50,380 nt of DNA from Thermocatellispora tengchongensis (GCF_014202315.1 NZ_JACHGN010000002.1:176496-226875); one strand, 5' to 3'; counted from the stretch's first letter, positions 1 through 9,364 are shown. Made by a program: numbers and translations. The notes: a model not told the origin generated them from the letters alone.

Positions 1-240
1 GGCAGCGCCGGCGCGGTCGGTGGCGCCGATGCGGTCGGCAGCGCCGGCGCGGTCGGTGGCGCCGATGCGGTCGGCAGCGCCGGCGCGATCGGTGGCGCCG
101 ATGCGGTCGGCAGCGCCGGCGCGATCGGTGACGCCGATGCGGTCGGCAGCGGCGGCGCCGTCGGTGACGCCGGCGCGGTCGGTGGCGCCGATCCGGGCGG
201 TAGCGCCGGCGCCGTCGGTGGTGCCGATCCGGGCGGCGGG
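1..240 (+). repeat. 36-bp in-frame tandem repeat
   Basis: About six and a half copies of a 36-bp unit beginning at 1, 37, 73, 109, 145 and 181, increasingly diverged to the right. In the reading frame of the DUF5691 gene each unit codes for 12 residues (GSAGA-V/I-GGADAV). The frame is kept through all copies, which argues that the array is part of the protein and not intergenic. It touches the left window edge, so its true copy number is unknown. Confidence 0.85.
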
Positions 241-1926
241 AACCTCGGGCGGGGTTCGGGCGGTACGCACGATGACGGAGATCCAGGGGGGAACGGCAGG
301 GGGGTGCGTGACTCCGCGGTGGCGCTGCTGGAGATGGCGGCGGTGCGCACCGTGGAGCGGAGAGCCGGGCAGCGGCTCAATAGGGGCGAGTCGCTGCCCG
401 TCGCTCCCCGGGAGGACCGGCCGGTCGTGTCGCGGGCGGCGGCCGACCGGCTGGCCCGCATCCTGGGCGGCGAGCTGCCCCGGCTGCTGCCGGAGTGGCT
501 GGCCGCGGCGGCGGGGGCGGGGTTGCGGCTGCCGGCGTACCTGCTGCCCGAGGTGCTCGACCGGGCGGCCCGCGACCGGTCGCTGCGGTCCCATGCGGGG
601 GCGCTGGCCGGGCAGCGCGGGCGGTGGCTGGCGCGCGTCGGCGCCGCGCAGTGGGCGTACCTGCTGGAGGAGCCGACCGGCGACGGCGAGACCTGGCAGC
701 TCGGCACGCCCGGCGACCGGCGCGAGCTGATGCGGCGGATGCGCCGCGACGATCCCGGCGCGGCTCGCGAGATGCTGGCCGGCACCTGGGAGAAGGAGAC
801 CCCCGACGATCGGGCGGCCTTCCTCGCCGCCTTCGGCGAAGGGCTGTCGATGGACGACGAGGAGTTCCTGGAGGCCGCGCTCGACGACCGGCGCCGCGAG
901 GTGCGGCAGTGCGCGGCCGACCTGCTGACGAGGCTGCCGGAGTCGCGGCTGGCGCGCCGCATGGTGGCGCGGGCCGGGCAGTGCCTGCGCCCGGCGGACA
1001 CCGGCCCCGGCTCCGATTCCGATTCCGGCTCCGGCTCCGGCTCCGGCTCCGACTCCGGCTTCGGCTTCGGCTTCGGCTTCGGCTCCGGCTCCGGCTCCGG
1101 TTCCGCTTCCGGCGACTCCGGTTCCGCTTCCCGCCCCGGCTCCGATTCCGCCCGCCCCGGCTTCGCTTCCGGCCCCGGTCCCGGCTTCGCTTCCGGCCCC
1201 GGCTCCGGCTTCGCTTCCCGCCCCGGCTCCGGGCCCGCTTCCCGCCCTGGCCCCGGGCCCGCTTCCCGCCCCGGCTCCGGCTCCGGTGCGGTCGAAAGGG
1301 GGCCGGTGCGCAGGGTCGTGGTCGAGCCGCCTTCGGCGTGTGACGCCGCGGCGCAGCGCGACGGCGTGCGCCCGACGCCGCCGCGGGGGACCGGGGAGAA
1401 GGGGTGGTGGCTGCAGCAGATCGTGGCGCGCACGCCGCTGACGTACTGGACGGAGCTGTTCGGCGCGGAGCCGGATGCCATCGTGCGCATGGACTTCGGC
1501 GACTGGCAGCGCGAGGTCCGGGGCGGGTGGGTCCGGGCCGCCGTGCTCCAGCGCGACCCGGCGTGGGCGCGGGCGCTGTTCGCCTGGGACCCGCTGGCCG
1601 AGCTGCTGGCCGCGCTGCCCGCTGGCGAGCGGGAGGAGCTGGCGGCCGGGTTCGTCCGCGAGCAGGCCGTTGACGGGCAGATGATCATGGTGCTGGGCGG
1701 TGCCGAGGCCCCGTGGGGCCCGGTGCTGACCCGTGCGGTGCTGGCGAAGATCGTCGAGGTGGCGGGCGAGCAGCCGTGGAATGTGGACGAGCTGGCCAGG
1801 CTGGTCGCCGAGCGGGCCGATCCCGGCCTGCACGCCGCCGCCGAACGGTTGTCGTCCGAGCCGTCCGTCCAGGCGATCGCCGCCGTCCTCCGTTTCCGTA
1901 GCGACATGTTGAAGGAGCTCTCTTGA
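1..1926 (+). CDS. DUF5691 family protein, 5' end beyond window
   Basis: The reading frame is open from the first base of the window, so the gene very probably starts further left. A GTG at 304 would give 540 residues, but it has no good ribosome binding site, and the frame upstream encodes a clean 12-residue repeat of the form [12 protein letters not shown] in phase. From 304 the protein resembles the DUF5691 family (recognised from [32 protein letters not shown] and the HEAT-like helical body); family members begin with a short conserved segment that is missing here and would lie to the left. A second low-complexity stretch (residues about 233-329 counted from 304) is rich in Gly-Ser, Gly-Phe and Pro-Gly-Ser. 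The stop overlaps the TTG start of the AAA ATPase by 4 bp, implying translational coupling. The molecular function is unknown; family genes sit with MoxR ATPase, DUF5682 and VWA genes. Confidence 0.75.
   Translation, partial: GSAGAVGGADAVGSAGAVGGADAVGSAGAIGGADAVGSAGAIGDADAVGSGGAVGDAGAVGGADPGGSAGAVGGADPGGGNLGRGSGGTHDDGDPGGNGRGVRDSAVALLEMAAVRTVERRAGQRLNRGESLPVAPREDRPVVSRAAADRLARILGGELPRLLPEWLAAAAGAGLRLPAYLLPEVLDRAARDRSLRSHAGALAGQRGRWLARVGAAQWAYLLEEPTGDGETWQLGTPGDRRELMRRMRRDDPGAAREMLAGTWEKETPDDRAAFLAAFGEGLSMDDEEFLEAALDDRRREVRQCAADLLTRLPESRLARRMVARAGQCLRPADTGPGSDSDSGSGSGSGSDSGFGFGFGFGSGSGSGSASGDSGSASRPGSDSARPGFASGPGPGFASGPGSGFASRPGSGPASRPGPGPASRPGSGSGAVERGPVRRVVVEPPSACDAAAQRDGVRPTPPRGTGEKGWWLQQIVARTPLTYWTELFGAEPDAIVRMDFGDWQREVRGGWVRAAVLQRDPAWARALFAWDPLAELLAALPAGEREELAAGFVREQAVDGQMIMVLGGAEAPWGPVLTRAVLAKIVEVAGEQPWNVDELARLVAERADPGLHAAAERLSSEPSVQAIAAVLRFRSDMLKELS
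1006..1290 (+). repeat. Coding (GGCTCC)n-type low-complexity tract
   Basis: Hexanucleotide-like repeats of GGCTCC/GGCTTC grade into 18-30 bp units containing CGGCTTCGCTTCC and CGCTTCCCGCCCCGG. They encode a Gly/Ser/Phe/Ala/Pro-rich disordered linker between two folded halves of the DUF5691 protein. The unit length is a multiple of three, so slippage changes linker length without breaking the frame. Confidence 0.85.
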
Positions 1927-2990
1927 CCAACGTCCTGCGTCCTCACGCGGAGGATCAGTACGCGGAGGAGCTGGCGATCCTCGCCAAGTCCGACGACCGT
2001 CCCCGGCCGCCGGGCTGGCGACTGTCGCCGTGGGCGGTGACCACCTACATCCTGGGCGACGGCGACCAGATCACCCCCAAGTACATCGGACCGCGCCGGA
2101 TCGTGGAGGTCGCGGTGGCCACGCTCGCCACCGACCGGGCGCTGCTCCTGCTCGGCGTGCCCGGCACCGCCAAGACCTGGCTGTCGGAGCACCTGGCCGC
2201 GGCGGTGAGCGGCGACTCGACCCTGCTCGTCCAGGGCACGGCGGGCACGGCCGAGGAGGCGATCCGCTACGGCTGGAACTACGCGCGGCTGCTCGCCGAG
2301 GGGCCGTCGCGGGCGGCGCTCACGCCCAGCCCGGTGATGCGCGCGATGGCCGAGGGGCGGATCGCCCGGGTCGAGGAGCTGACGCGCATGCCGTCCGACG
2401 TACAGGACGCCCTGATCACCGTCCTGTCGGAGAAGACGCTGCCGATCCCCGAGCTGAACGAGGAGGTCCAGGCACAGCGCGGCTTCAACGTCATCGCCAC
2501 CGCCAACGACCGCGACCGGGGCGTCAACGAGCTGTCCAGCGCGCTGCGCCGTCGGTTCAACACCGTGGTGTTGCCCGTCCCGGCCACTGCCGAGGAGGAG
2601 GTGGAGATCGTCTCCCGCCGGGTCGCCCAGCTCGGCCGGGCGCTCGACCTGCCCGAGACGGTGACCGGGCTGGAGGAGATCCGGCGTGTGGTCACCGTGT
2701 TCCGCGAGCTGCGCTCGGGGGTGACCGAGGACGGGCGGACAAAGGTGAAGTCCCCCAGCGGCACCCTGTCCACCGCCGAGGCGATCTCAGTGCTCACCGG
2801 CGGGATCGCGCTGGCCGCCCACTTCGGCGACGCGGTGCTGCGCCCCGCCGACGTGGCGGCCGGCATCCTCGGCGCGGTCGTGCAGGACCCCGTCTCCGAC
2901 CGCGTGGTGTGGCGGGAGTACCTCGAAACCGTGGTCCGCGAGCGCGAGGGCTGGCGCGACTTCTACCGGGCCTGCCGCGATGCCGAGTGA
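1923..2990 (+). CDS. MoxR-type AAA+ ATPase of DUF5691/DUF5682/VWA cluster
   Basis: A 355-residue cytoplasmic AAA+ ATPase. Walker A is GVPGTAKT at residues 78-85; the Walker B-like segment is [10 protein letters not shown], with Glu where the usual Asp-Glu pair would be; sensor 1 is ATAND; the arginine-finger region is SSALRRRFN. This is the AAA_5/MoxR pattern, and the subgroup commonly has Ala before the P-loop Lys. The TTG start at 1923 overlaps the upstream stop (TTGA). MoxR ATPases usually work as chaperones that remodel or load a partner through a VWA-domain protein; the VWA gene at 5795 is the obvious partner. Identity as MoxR-like is firm; the substrate is unknown. Confidence 0.9.
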   Translation: MTNVLRPHAEDQYAEELAILAKSDDRPRPPGWRLSPWAVTTYILGDGDQITPKYIGPRRIVEVAVATLATDRALLLLGVPGTAKTWLSEHLAAAVSGDSTLLVQGTAGTAEEAIRYGWNYARLLAEGPSRAALTPSPVMRAMAEGRIARVEELTRMPSDVQDALITVLSEKTLPIPELNEEVQAQRGFNVIATANDRDRGVNELSSALRRRFNTVVLPVPATAEEEVEIVSRRVAQLGRALDLPETVTGLEEIRRVVTVFRELRSGVTEDGRTKVKSPSGTLSTAEAISVLTGGIALAAHFGDAVLRPADVAAGILGAVVQDPVSDRVVWREYLETVVREREGWRDFYRACRDAE

Positions 2991-3104
2991 CAGGGGGCGG
3001 GTGCGGGGGCGGCTGCCGGCGCCCGCTGGGGACACGCGGCGGTCGCCGGTTGCGGGGGCCGACGGGGGTGCGGGGTGGTCGCCGGTTACGGGAGGTGGGC
3101 TTCG

Positions 3105-5798
3105 GTGAGGGGTGCCGTGGGCGGGCGGGTCAGTGTGCTGGGGGTGCGGCACCACGGGCCCGGGTCGGCGCGTGCGGTGCGGGCCGAGCTGGAACGGCTC
3201 GCGCCCGATATCGTGCTGATCGAGGGGCCGCCCGAGGCGGACGCGCTGGTGGCGCTGGCCGGCTCCGGTGACATGGAGCCGCCGGTCGCGCTGCTCGCGC
3301 ACGTGCCGGGGGAGCCCGCACGATCCGCCTTCTGGCCGTTCGCCACGTTCTCGCCCGAGTGGCAGGCCATCCAGTACGCCCTGCGCGCCGGCGTACCGGT
3401 GCGCTTCTGCGACCTTCCCGCGGCCGTCACCCTGGCCGGACAGCACCATGACGCGGACGCCGAGCCTGAGGGCGGGGATGCGGGCATGGGTGCGGATACG
3501 GGCATGGGTGCGGATGCGGGCAAGGGCGGGGATGCCGGTGAGGGCGTGAACGCCGGCGAGGGCGGCAATGCGGGCGGCGGCGGGGATGCGCGGGAGCGGG
3601 AGGACGGGCTGCGTGTCGATCCCCTCGCCGTGCTCGCCGAGGCGGCCGGATACGACGACCCGGAGCGGTGGTGGGAGGACGTCATCGAGCACCGCGGCGC
3701 CGAGACCGAGACCGAGACCGAGACCGGGACCGGGACCGGGACCGGGGCCGGGGCCGGGGCCGGCACTGGGACGGACATGCGGGCTCGGGCGGGCGCTGGC
3801 ACTGGGGCGGACATCCGTGCTCGGGAGGGCACGGGCGCTCCAGCGGAGGTGCGTGCCGGGGCGGGCGGGGGTGCTTCGGCGGAGGTGCGTGTCGGGGCGG
3901 GCGGGGGTGCTTCGGCGGAGGTGCGTGTCGGGGCGGGCGGGGGTGCTTCGGCGGAGGTGCGTGTCGGGACGGGCACAGGCGCTCCGGCGGGCATGCGTTC
4001 CGGTGCCGACATGGATGCCCGTACGGTCACCGGTGCCGCAGTGGGCATAGGTGCCGGGGTGGGCGGGGGCGGGGTGTTCGAGGCTGTCGCGGAGGCCATC
4101 GCGGCCGTCCGGGAGGGGTACACGCCGGGCCTGGGCGAGGCGCGGCGGGAGGCGTACATGCGGCGTGTCCTGCGGCGGGCGCTCAAGGACGGGTTCCAGA
4201 GGGTCGCGGTGGTGTGCGGGGCGTGGCACGTGCCCGCGCTGACCGGGCTTCCCGCCGTCGGTGCCGACGATCGGCTGCTGCGGGGGCTGCCGAAGGTCAA
4301 GGTCGAGATGACCTGGGTGCCGTGGACGTACGGCAGGCTGGCGTCCTGGAGCGGGTACGGCGCGGGGGTGACCTCGCCGGGCTGGTATCACCATCTGTTC
4401 GCGGCGCCCGACCGGCCGGTGGAGCGGTGGCTGGCCGATGCGGCGGGGGTGCTGCGCGAGGAGGGGCTGGCCGTCTCGCCGGCGCACGTCATCGAGTCCG
4501 TACGCCTGGCGCGCAGCCTGGCGGCCCTGCGCGGGCGGCCGCTGGCCGGGCTGGCGGAGGTCACCGAGGCGGCCAGGGCGGTGCTGTGCGAGGGCGACGA
4601 CCTGCCCGTGGAGCTGATACAACGGCGCATGGTCGTGGGCGAGCGGCTGGGCCGGGTGCCCGAGGACACCCCGATGGTCCCGCTCCAGCGGCACCTGCGC
4701 GAGGAGCAGCGCAGGCTGAAGCTCAAGCCCGAGGCGCTGGAGCGCGACCTCGATCTCGACCTGCGCAAGCCGCTCGACCTGGGGCGCAGCCACCTGCTGC
4801 ACAGGCTGCGGCTGCTCGGCGTCCGGTGGGGCACGCCGCGCGAGGCGCAGGGCAAGGGGACCTTCCGCGAGTCGTGGCGGCTGGCCTGGAGTCCGGAGTT
4901 CGACGTGGCGCTGATCGAGGCCGGCGCGTGGGGCACCACCGTGCCGGCCGCGGCCACGGCGCAGGTGCTGGCGCTGGCGCGGGACGCCGGGGCCATCGCG
5001 GAGCTGACCGGGCTGGTGGAGCGGTGCCTGCTCGCCGACCTGCCTATGGCGCTGCCGGGCGTGCTCCGGGCTCTGTCCGACCGGGCGGCGCTCGACCCCG
5101 ACGTCACCCACCTGATGGCGGCGCTGCCCGCCATGGCGCGGGCGCGCCGCTACGGCGACGTGCGCGGCACTCCGGCCGCCGGGCTGGACGCGATCGTGAG
5201 CTCGATGCTCGCCCGCGTGTGCGCCGGGCTCTCGCCCGCGATGACCGGGCTCGACGACGACGCGGCCCGCGAGCTGCTCGGTCACGTGGACGGCGTGCAC
5301 GCGGCGACCTCGCTGCTCGACGCGGGCTCGCGCGCGGAGTGGCTGGCCGCGCTGCGCGGCGTCGCCGGCCGACGTGATCTGCACGGGCTGGTCGCGGGCC
5401 GGCTGACCCGCATCCTGCTCGACGCGGGCGAGCTGGCCTCGGAGGAGGCGGCGTCCCGGATGTCCCTGGCCACCTCGGCCGGGCACCCGCCCGCGCGGGT
5501 CGCCGCCTGGGTGGAGGGGTTCCTGTCCGGCGACGGGTTGTTGCTGGTGCACGACCCGAGGCTGCTCGGCCTGGTGGACGGGTGGCTGGCCGGGCTCGCC
5601 CCGGAGGCGTTCGTGGACGTGCTGCCCCTGCTGCGGCGCACCTTCGGCACCTTCGAGGCGCCGGAACGCCGGGCCATCGGCCGCCGGGTGCGCGCACAGG
5701 GCGGCCGGCGCGCCGAGGAACCCGAGGCGGAGATCGACGAGACGCGCGCGGCCCCGGCCGTGCGTACGGTCCTGACAATCCTGGGGAGGGCGCGGTGA
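3105..5798 (+). CDS. DUF5682 family protein with expanded repeat loops
   Basis: I chose GTG 3105 because a strong GGAGGT (3091-3096) sits 8 nt upstream; a further in-frame GTG at 3075 lacks one. The 897-residue product opens with VLGVRHHGPGSARAVR and LIEGPPEAD (residues 11-46), the hallmark of DUF5682. The histidine and acidic residues there recall the TraB/ChaN/erythromycin-esterase-like fold, so a hydrolytic activity is possible but unproven. A later conserved block runs ALKDGFQRVAVVCGAWHVPAL. Two low-complexity inserts, residues about 115-165 (Gly-Asp-Ala-Met) and 198-323 (Thr-Glu, Thr-Gly, then 12-residue units), interrupt the N-terminal domain. The C-terminal half is helical. It ends in a 4-bp GTGA overlap with the VWA gene. 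Confidence 0.8.
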   Translation: MRGAVGGRVSVLGVRHHGPGSARAVRAELERLAPDIVLIEGPPEADALVALAGSGDMEPPVALLAHVPGEPARSAFWPFATFSPEWQAIQYALRAGVPVRFCDLPAAVTLAGQHHDADAEPEGGDAGMGADTGMGADAGKGGDAGEGVNAGEGGNAGGGGDAREREDGLRVDPLAVLAEAAGYDDPERWWEDVIEHRGAETETETETGTGTGTGAGAGAGTGTDMRARAGAGTGADIRAREGTGAPAEVRAGAGGGASAEVRVGAGGGASAEVRVGAGGGASAEVRVGTGTGAPAGMRSGADMDARTVTGAAVGIGAGVGGGGVFEAVAEAIAAVREGYTPGLGEARREAYMRRVLRRALKDGFQRVAVVCGAWHVPALTGLPAVGADDRLLRGLPKVKVEMTWVPWTYGRLASWSGYGAGVTSPGWYHHLFAAPDRPVERWLADAAGVLREEGLAVSPAHVIESVRLARSLAALRGRPLAGLAEVTEAARAVLCEGDDLPVELIQRRMVVGERLGRVPEDTPMVPLQRHLREEQRRLKLKPEALERDLDLDLRKPLDLGRSHLLHRLRLLGVRWGTPREAQGKGTFRESWRLAWSPEFDVALIEAGAWGTTVPAAATAQVLALARDAGAIAELTGLVERCLLADLPMALPGVLRALSDRAALDPDVTHLMAALPAMARARRYGDVRGTPAAGLDAIVSSMLARVCAGLSPAMTGLDDDAARELLGHVDGVHAATSLLDAGSRAEWLAALRGVAGRRDLHGLVAGRLTRILLDAGELASEEAASRMSLATSAGHPPARVAAWVEGFLSGDGLLLVHDPRLLGLVDGWLAGLAPEAFVDVLPLLRRTFGTFEAPERRAIGRRVRAQGGRRAEEPEAEIDETRAAPAVRTVLTILGRAR
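3846..3989 (+). repeat. 36-bp in-frame repeat inside DUF5682 gene
   Basis: Four consecutive units start at 3846, 3882, 3918 and 3954, each opening with GAGGTGCGTG; the two central copies are essentially identical and the last is diverged. Each codes for 12 residues (EVRVGAGGGASA type). Immediately upstream (about 3697-3765) is a GAGACC/GGGACC hexamer run coding Thr-Glu then Thr-Gly, and 3470-3590 holds a GCGGATGCGGGC-type run. All keep the frame. Confidence 0.85.
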
Positions 5799-6976
5799 GT
5801 GCTGAGGCCGAGGAGCGGCTGCGCCGGTGGCGGCTGGTGCTGGGCGGGGACGCCGACGGCACCGGGTGCGCGCTGTCCGGGGCCGATGCGGCGATGGACG
5901 GGGCGCTGGCCGCGCTCTACGGCGGTGGCGAGGGCGGCGACGACGGGGGCGGGTCCGCGCGGGCGAACCGCTCCGGCGGGCTGGGCGGGTCGGCGCCGCG
6001 GGTGGCGCGGTGGCTGGGGGACATCCGCACGTACTTCCCGAGTTCGGTCGTGCAGGTGATGCAGCGGGACGCGATCGAGCGGCTGAACCTCACCCGGCTG
6101 CTGCTCGAACCCGAGATGCTGGAGGCCGTCGAGCCCGACGTGCACCTCGTGGGCACCCTGCTCGCGCTGAACCGGGTGATGCCGGAGCAGGCCAGGGAGT
6201 CGGCGCGGGCGGTGGTGCGCACGGTGGTGGCGGAGCTGGAGCGGCGGCTGGCGCAGCGTACACGGGCCGCGGTCACGGGGGCGCTGGACCGCTCGGCGCG
6301 CACCCACCGGCCGCGCCGGGCCGCGGAGATCGACTGGGATCGGACCATCCGCGCCAATCTGCGGAACTACCTGCCCGAGCGCGAGACCGTGGTGCCCGAC
6401 CGGCTGGTCGGCTACGCGCGGCGGCAGCGGGCGGTGCAGCGGGAGGTCGTGCTGTGCGTGGACCAGAGCGGGTCGATGGCGGCGTCGGTGGTGTACTCGG
6501 GCGTGTTCGGCGCGGTGCTGGCCTCGATGCGGTCGCTGAAGACCTCGCTGGTGGTGTTCGACACCGCCGTGGTGGATCTCACCCCGCAGCTCCACGACCC
6601 GGTGGAGGTGCTGTTCGGCACCCAGCTCGGCGGGGGCACCGACATCAACCGGGCCGTCGCGTACTGCCAGGAGCTGATCACCCGGCCCGCCGACTCGATT
6701 CTCATCCTGATCAGCGACCTGTACGAGGGCGGGGTCAGGGAGGAGATGCTGCGCCGGGTGGCGGCGTTGACGGCGGCGGGCGTACAGGTGATCGTGCTGC
6801 TGGCGCTGTCGGATGAGGGGGCGCCGTCGTACGACAGGGAGAACGCCGCCGCACTGGCCGCCCTGGGCGTGCCCGCCTTCGCGTGCACGCCCGACATGTT
6901 CCCCGATCTGATGGCCGCGGCGATCGAGCGGCGCGACGTCGCCCGCTGGGCGGAGCAGGCGACCGCGTCCGCCTGA
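5795..6976 (+). CDS. VWA domain protein (CoxE/YehP-like) with MIDAS
   Basis: GTG 5795 overlaps the DUF5682 stop by 4 bp and has GGGGAGGG just upstream, giving 393 residues. The C-terminal half is a von Willebrand A domain with an intact metal-ion-dependent adhesion site: D223-x-S225-x-S227 in CVDQSGSM, Thr282 in GGGTDI, and Asp308 in LISDLYEGG. The N-terminal part is helical with a short Gly/Ser/Ala stretch near residues 50-60. VWA proteins of this type act with the cognate MoxR ATPase, so this is the likely ATPase adaptor of the four-gene cluster. No signal peptide or membrane segment is visible; it is presumably cytoplasmic. Confidence 0.9.
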   Translation: MSAEAEERLRRWRLVLGGDADGTGCALSGADAAMDGALAALYGGGEGGDDGGGSARANRSGGLGGSAPRVARWLGDIRTYFPSSVVQVMQRDAIERLNLTRLLLEPEMLEAVEPDVHLVGTLLALNRVMPEQARESARAVVRTVVAELERRLAQRTRAAVTGALDRSARTHRPRRAAEIDWDRTIRANLRNYLPERETVVPDRLVGYARRQRAVQREVVLCVDQSGSMAASVVYSGVFGAVLASMRSLKTSLVVFDTAVVDLTPQLHDPVEVLFGTQLGGGTDINRAVAYCQELITRPADSILILISDLYEGGVREEMLRRVAALTAAGVQVIVLLALSDEGAPSYDRENAAALAALGVPAFACTPDMFPDLMAAAIERRDVARWAEQATASA

Positions 6977-6986
6977 GCGCGGCCGG

Positions 6987-8447
6987 TCAGACGCGTACCG
7001 GCTCCTTGTCCGCGACGGGGGTCTGCTCGGGGCGGGCCTTCAGCGGCAGCAGGAAGGCCAGCGCGAAGGTGAGCACGAGCATGCCGCTCACGATGGCGAT
7101 CGTGAGGCGCGCGGCGTCCTCGAAGCTCCAGCCGCTGTCCAGCAGGTTGAAGAACACGGTGCCGAGCACGGCGATGCCGAGCGCGCCGCCGAGCTGCTGG
7201 ATGGCGGTGAGGGTGCCGGAGGCGGAGCCCGACTCGTGCGGCTCGACGCCGGCGAGCACGATGTCGAAGAACGGCGCCATCGACAGGCCCATGCCGAGCC
7301 CGGCCACGCCCAGCGCCGGGGCGAGCTGCCAGATCGTGACGGCGGGGCCCGTCAGGGTGAGCGTGAGCGCCAGCCCGGCCACGCCCGCGGCCATGACCAG
7401 CGCGCCGATGTGGATGAGCACCCGGCCGAGCCGCTGGGCCAGGCCGGCGCCCGCGGCCACGAAGCCGATCACGCCGCCGATCGCGTGCGGCAGCGAGGCC
7501 AGGCCGGCGTGCAGCGGGTCGTACCCCAGGCCGAGCTGGGCGTAGAGCGTGAAGACCAGCGAGAAGCCGATCAGGGCGGAGAAGAACACCAGCCCGGCGA
7601 GCAGGCCGCCGGTGAAGGCACGCTTGCGGAACAGGCTGGGCACCACGAGCGGGTCGCCGCCGCGGCGCTGCTTGCGCGCCTCGAACCAGGCGAAGCAGGC
7701 GAAGACCACCGGCGAGGCGGCGATCGAGACGAAGGTCCAGGCGGGCCAGTCCAGCTCGTGACCCTGTACGAGCGGGAAGATGAGCAGGAACGCGCCGAGC
7801 GAGACCAGCCCGACGCCGGGCAGGTCGAGCCGGGCGGCGTGCGAGGAGCGCGACTCGGGCAGGAAGCGGATCGCGCCCGCCAGCGCGAGCAGTCCGACCG
7901 GCAGGTTGATCAGGAAGATCATCCGCCAGCCCGTGCCGAAGAAGTCGGCCTCCACCAGCCAGCCGGCCAGCACCGGCCCGCCGACCGAGGACAGGCCCAT
8001 GATCGGGCCGAACGCGCCGAAGGCGGCGGCCATCTCCTTGGGCGGGAACATCTCCTTGATGAGGCCGAGGCCCTGCGGCAGCATCACGGCCCCGAACAGG
8101 CCCTGGAGCACGCGGGCGCCGATCAGCATCTCGGGCGAGCCGGCCACCCCGCACAGCAGCGAGGACGCGGTGAACCCGGCGGCGCCGATCAGGAACATGC
8201 GCTTGCGGCCGTACAGGTCGCCCAGGCGCCCGCCGGTGATCAGGCCGACGGCCATGGCGGTGGTGTAGCCGGCGCCGAGCCACTGGACCAGGCTGGCCGA
8301 CCCGCCGAGCTCCTTCTGGATGGTGGGGCCGGCGACGTTGGTGACCAGCGCGTCGAGGAGGTCCATGACCTCGGCGGCGAGGATCACGGCCAGCGCGATC
8401 CAGCGCCACCGGTACGGCGGCGCCTCCAGGCCGGGGGTGGGGGTCAT
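6987..8447 (-). CDS. MFS multidrug exporter, DHA2-like
   Basis: A 486-residue major facilitator protein, probably with 14 membrane segments. The first helix carries the LLDALVTNVAGPTI signature of the EmrB/QacA (DHA2) drug:proton antiporters, and motif A is GGRLGDLYGRKR between helices 2 and 3. GxxxGPxxGG-like motif C can be recognised in GLSSVGGPVLAG. It reads away from a TetR gene, and the shared intergenic region carries repeated palindromic operators, so it is very likely repressed by that TetR and induced by a drug-like ligand. It ends 10 bp from the convergent VWA gene. The substrate is unknown. Confidence 0.9.
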   Translation of the reverse strand: MTPTPGLEAPPYRWRWIALAVILAAEVMDLLDALVTNVAGPTIQKELGGSASLVQWLGAGYTTAMAVGLITGGRLGDLYGRKRMFLIGAAGFTASSLLCGVAGSPEMLIGARVLQGLFGAVMLPQGLGLIKEMFPPKEMAAAFGAFGPIMGLSSVGGPVLAGWLVEADFFGTGWRMIFLINLPVGLLALAGAIRFLPESRSSHAARLDLPGVGLVSLGAFLLIFPLVQGHELDWPAWTFVSIAASPVVFACFAWFEARKQRRGGDPLVVPSLFRKRAFTGGLLAGLVFFSALIGFSLVFTLYAQLGLGYDPLHAGLASLPHAIGGVIGFVAAGAGLAQRLGRVLIHIGALVMAAGVAGLALTLTLTGPAVTIWQLAPALGVAGLGMGLSMAPFFDIVLAGVEPHESGSASGTLTAIQQLGGALGIAVLGTVFFNLLDSGWSFEDAARLTIAIVSGMLVLTFALAFLLPLKARPEQTPVADKEPVRV

Positions 8448-8465
8448 CGCGGTTGTCCTTCCGGT

Positions 8466-8550
8466 TAACGGTGTTCGACTAACGAACGGTGTTCGTAGAC
8501 AAACACCGTTCTATGGCCGAACAGTGTTCGTGTCAAGTACAGTGTTCGTA
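8466..8550. promoter_or_regulatory. TetR operator array in divergent promoter
   Basis: The core is a nearly perfect inverted repeat: GAACGGTGTTCG (8484-8495), spacer TAGA, CAAACACCGTTC (8500-8511). Additional half-sites of the same AxxGTGTTCG type occur at 8466-8478 (TAACGGTGTTCGA), 8519-8530 (GAACAGTGTTCG) and 8538-8550 (TACAGTGTTCGTA). Four related sites between divergent pump and TetR genes indicate autoregulation plus pump repression. Confidence 0.8.
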
Positions 8551-8571
8551 ACCCGAAGGACCGGAGGCCGA

Positions 8572-9306
8572 ATGGACACCGACGCCGACTCCCTGCCGAT
8601 CCCGCCGTGGCGTACGCCGCGCAAGCAGGTCAGCCGGCGGGAGCCGCTCAGCCAGGACGTGATCGTGGACACGGGCCTGCGCATCGTGGACGCCGAGGGG
8701 CTCGACGCGCTGAGCATGCGCCGCGTCGCCCAGGTGCTGGGCACCGGCCCCGCATCCCTGTACGCCCACGTGGCCAACAAGGAGGAACTGCTCGCGCTGA
8801 TCTACGACCGGGTGCTCGGCGAGATCGAGCTGCCCGAACGGCCCGACCCCGAGCGCTGGGTGGACCAGATGCGGGCCATCGCGCTGGCCTCGTACGAGGT
8901 GTTCCGGGCGCACAAGGACGTGGCCAAGGTCGGCCTGGCCGCCGTCCCCACCGGGCCGAACGCGCTGCGGATCGCCGAGGCGCAGTTCTCCATCATGATC
9001 GCGGGCGGGGTGCCGCCCCGGCTGGCGGGGTGGATGATGGACCGGCTCGGGCTCTACGTCGCGGCCGACGCGTACGAGGGCACCCTGTACCAGGGCAGGC
9101 ACACGGGCGACACGCCGCAGGAGGCCGCGGAGAACTTCCGGGCCTACTTCCAGGGCATCGCCGACTACTATCGCAGCCTGCCCCGCGACCGGTTCCCGGC
9201 CATCGTCGACCACGTGGACGATCTGATCAGCGGCGACGGCGAGGTGCGGTTCCGCTTCGGGCTGGACCTGTTGCTGGCCGGTCTGGAGGCCATGGTCCGG
9301 CGGTGA
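8572..9306 (+). CDS. TetR/AcrR family transcriptional regulator
   Basis: A 244-residue regulator from ATG 8572 (GGAGG at 8563-8567). The N-terminal helix-turn-helix is typical: LSQDVIVDTGLRIVDAEG, then MRRVAQVLGTGPASLYAHVANKEELL. The C-terminal domain resembles the tetracycline-repressor type C-terminal family (TetR_C_1 group), which binds small hydrophobic ligands. It is divergent from the DHA2 exporter, and the shared operator array is the expected binding target. Regulation of the pump by this protein is inference from layout and operator symmetry. Confidence 0.9.
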   Translation: MDTDADSLPIPPWRTPRKQVSRREPLSQDVIVDTGLRIVDAEGLDALSMRRVAQVLGTGPASLYAHVANKEELLALIYDRVLGEIELPERPDPERWVDQMRAIALASYEVFRAHKDVAKVGLAAVPTGPNALRIAEAQFSIMIAGGVPPRLAGWMMDRLGLYVAADAYEGTLYQGRHTGDTPQEAAENFRAYFQGIADYYRSLPRDRFPAIVDHVDDLISGDGEVRFRFGLDLLLAGLEAMVRR

Positions 9307-9364
9307 GCCGAACCTGTTTACGGAGAATGTTTATCTTCGTCAGGGCCGCGTAGAAAGTTAAAGT

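Noticed and set aside
2787-5552. Long minus-strand reading frame opposite the DUF5682 gene
   Set aside because: Composition is Arg/His/Pro/Gln-rich and domain-free, and it crosses two real coupled genes.
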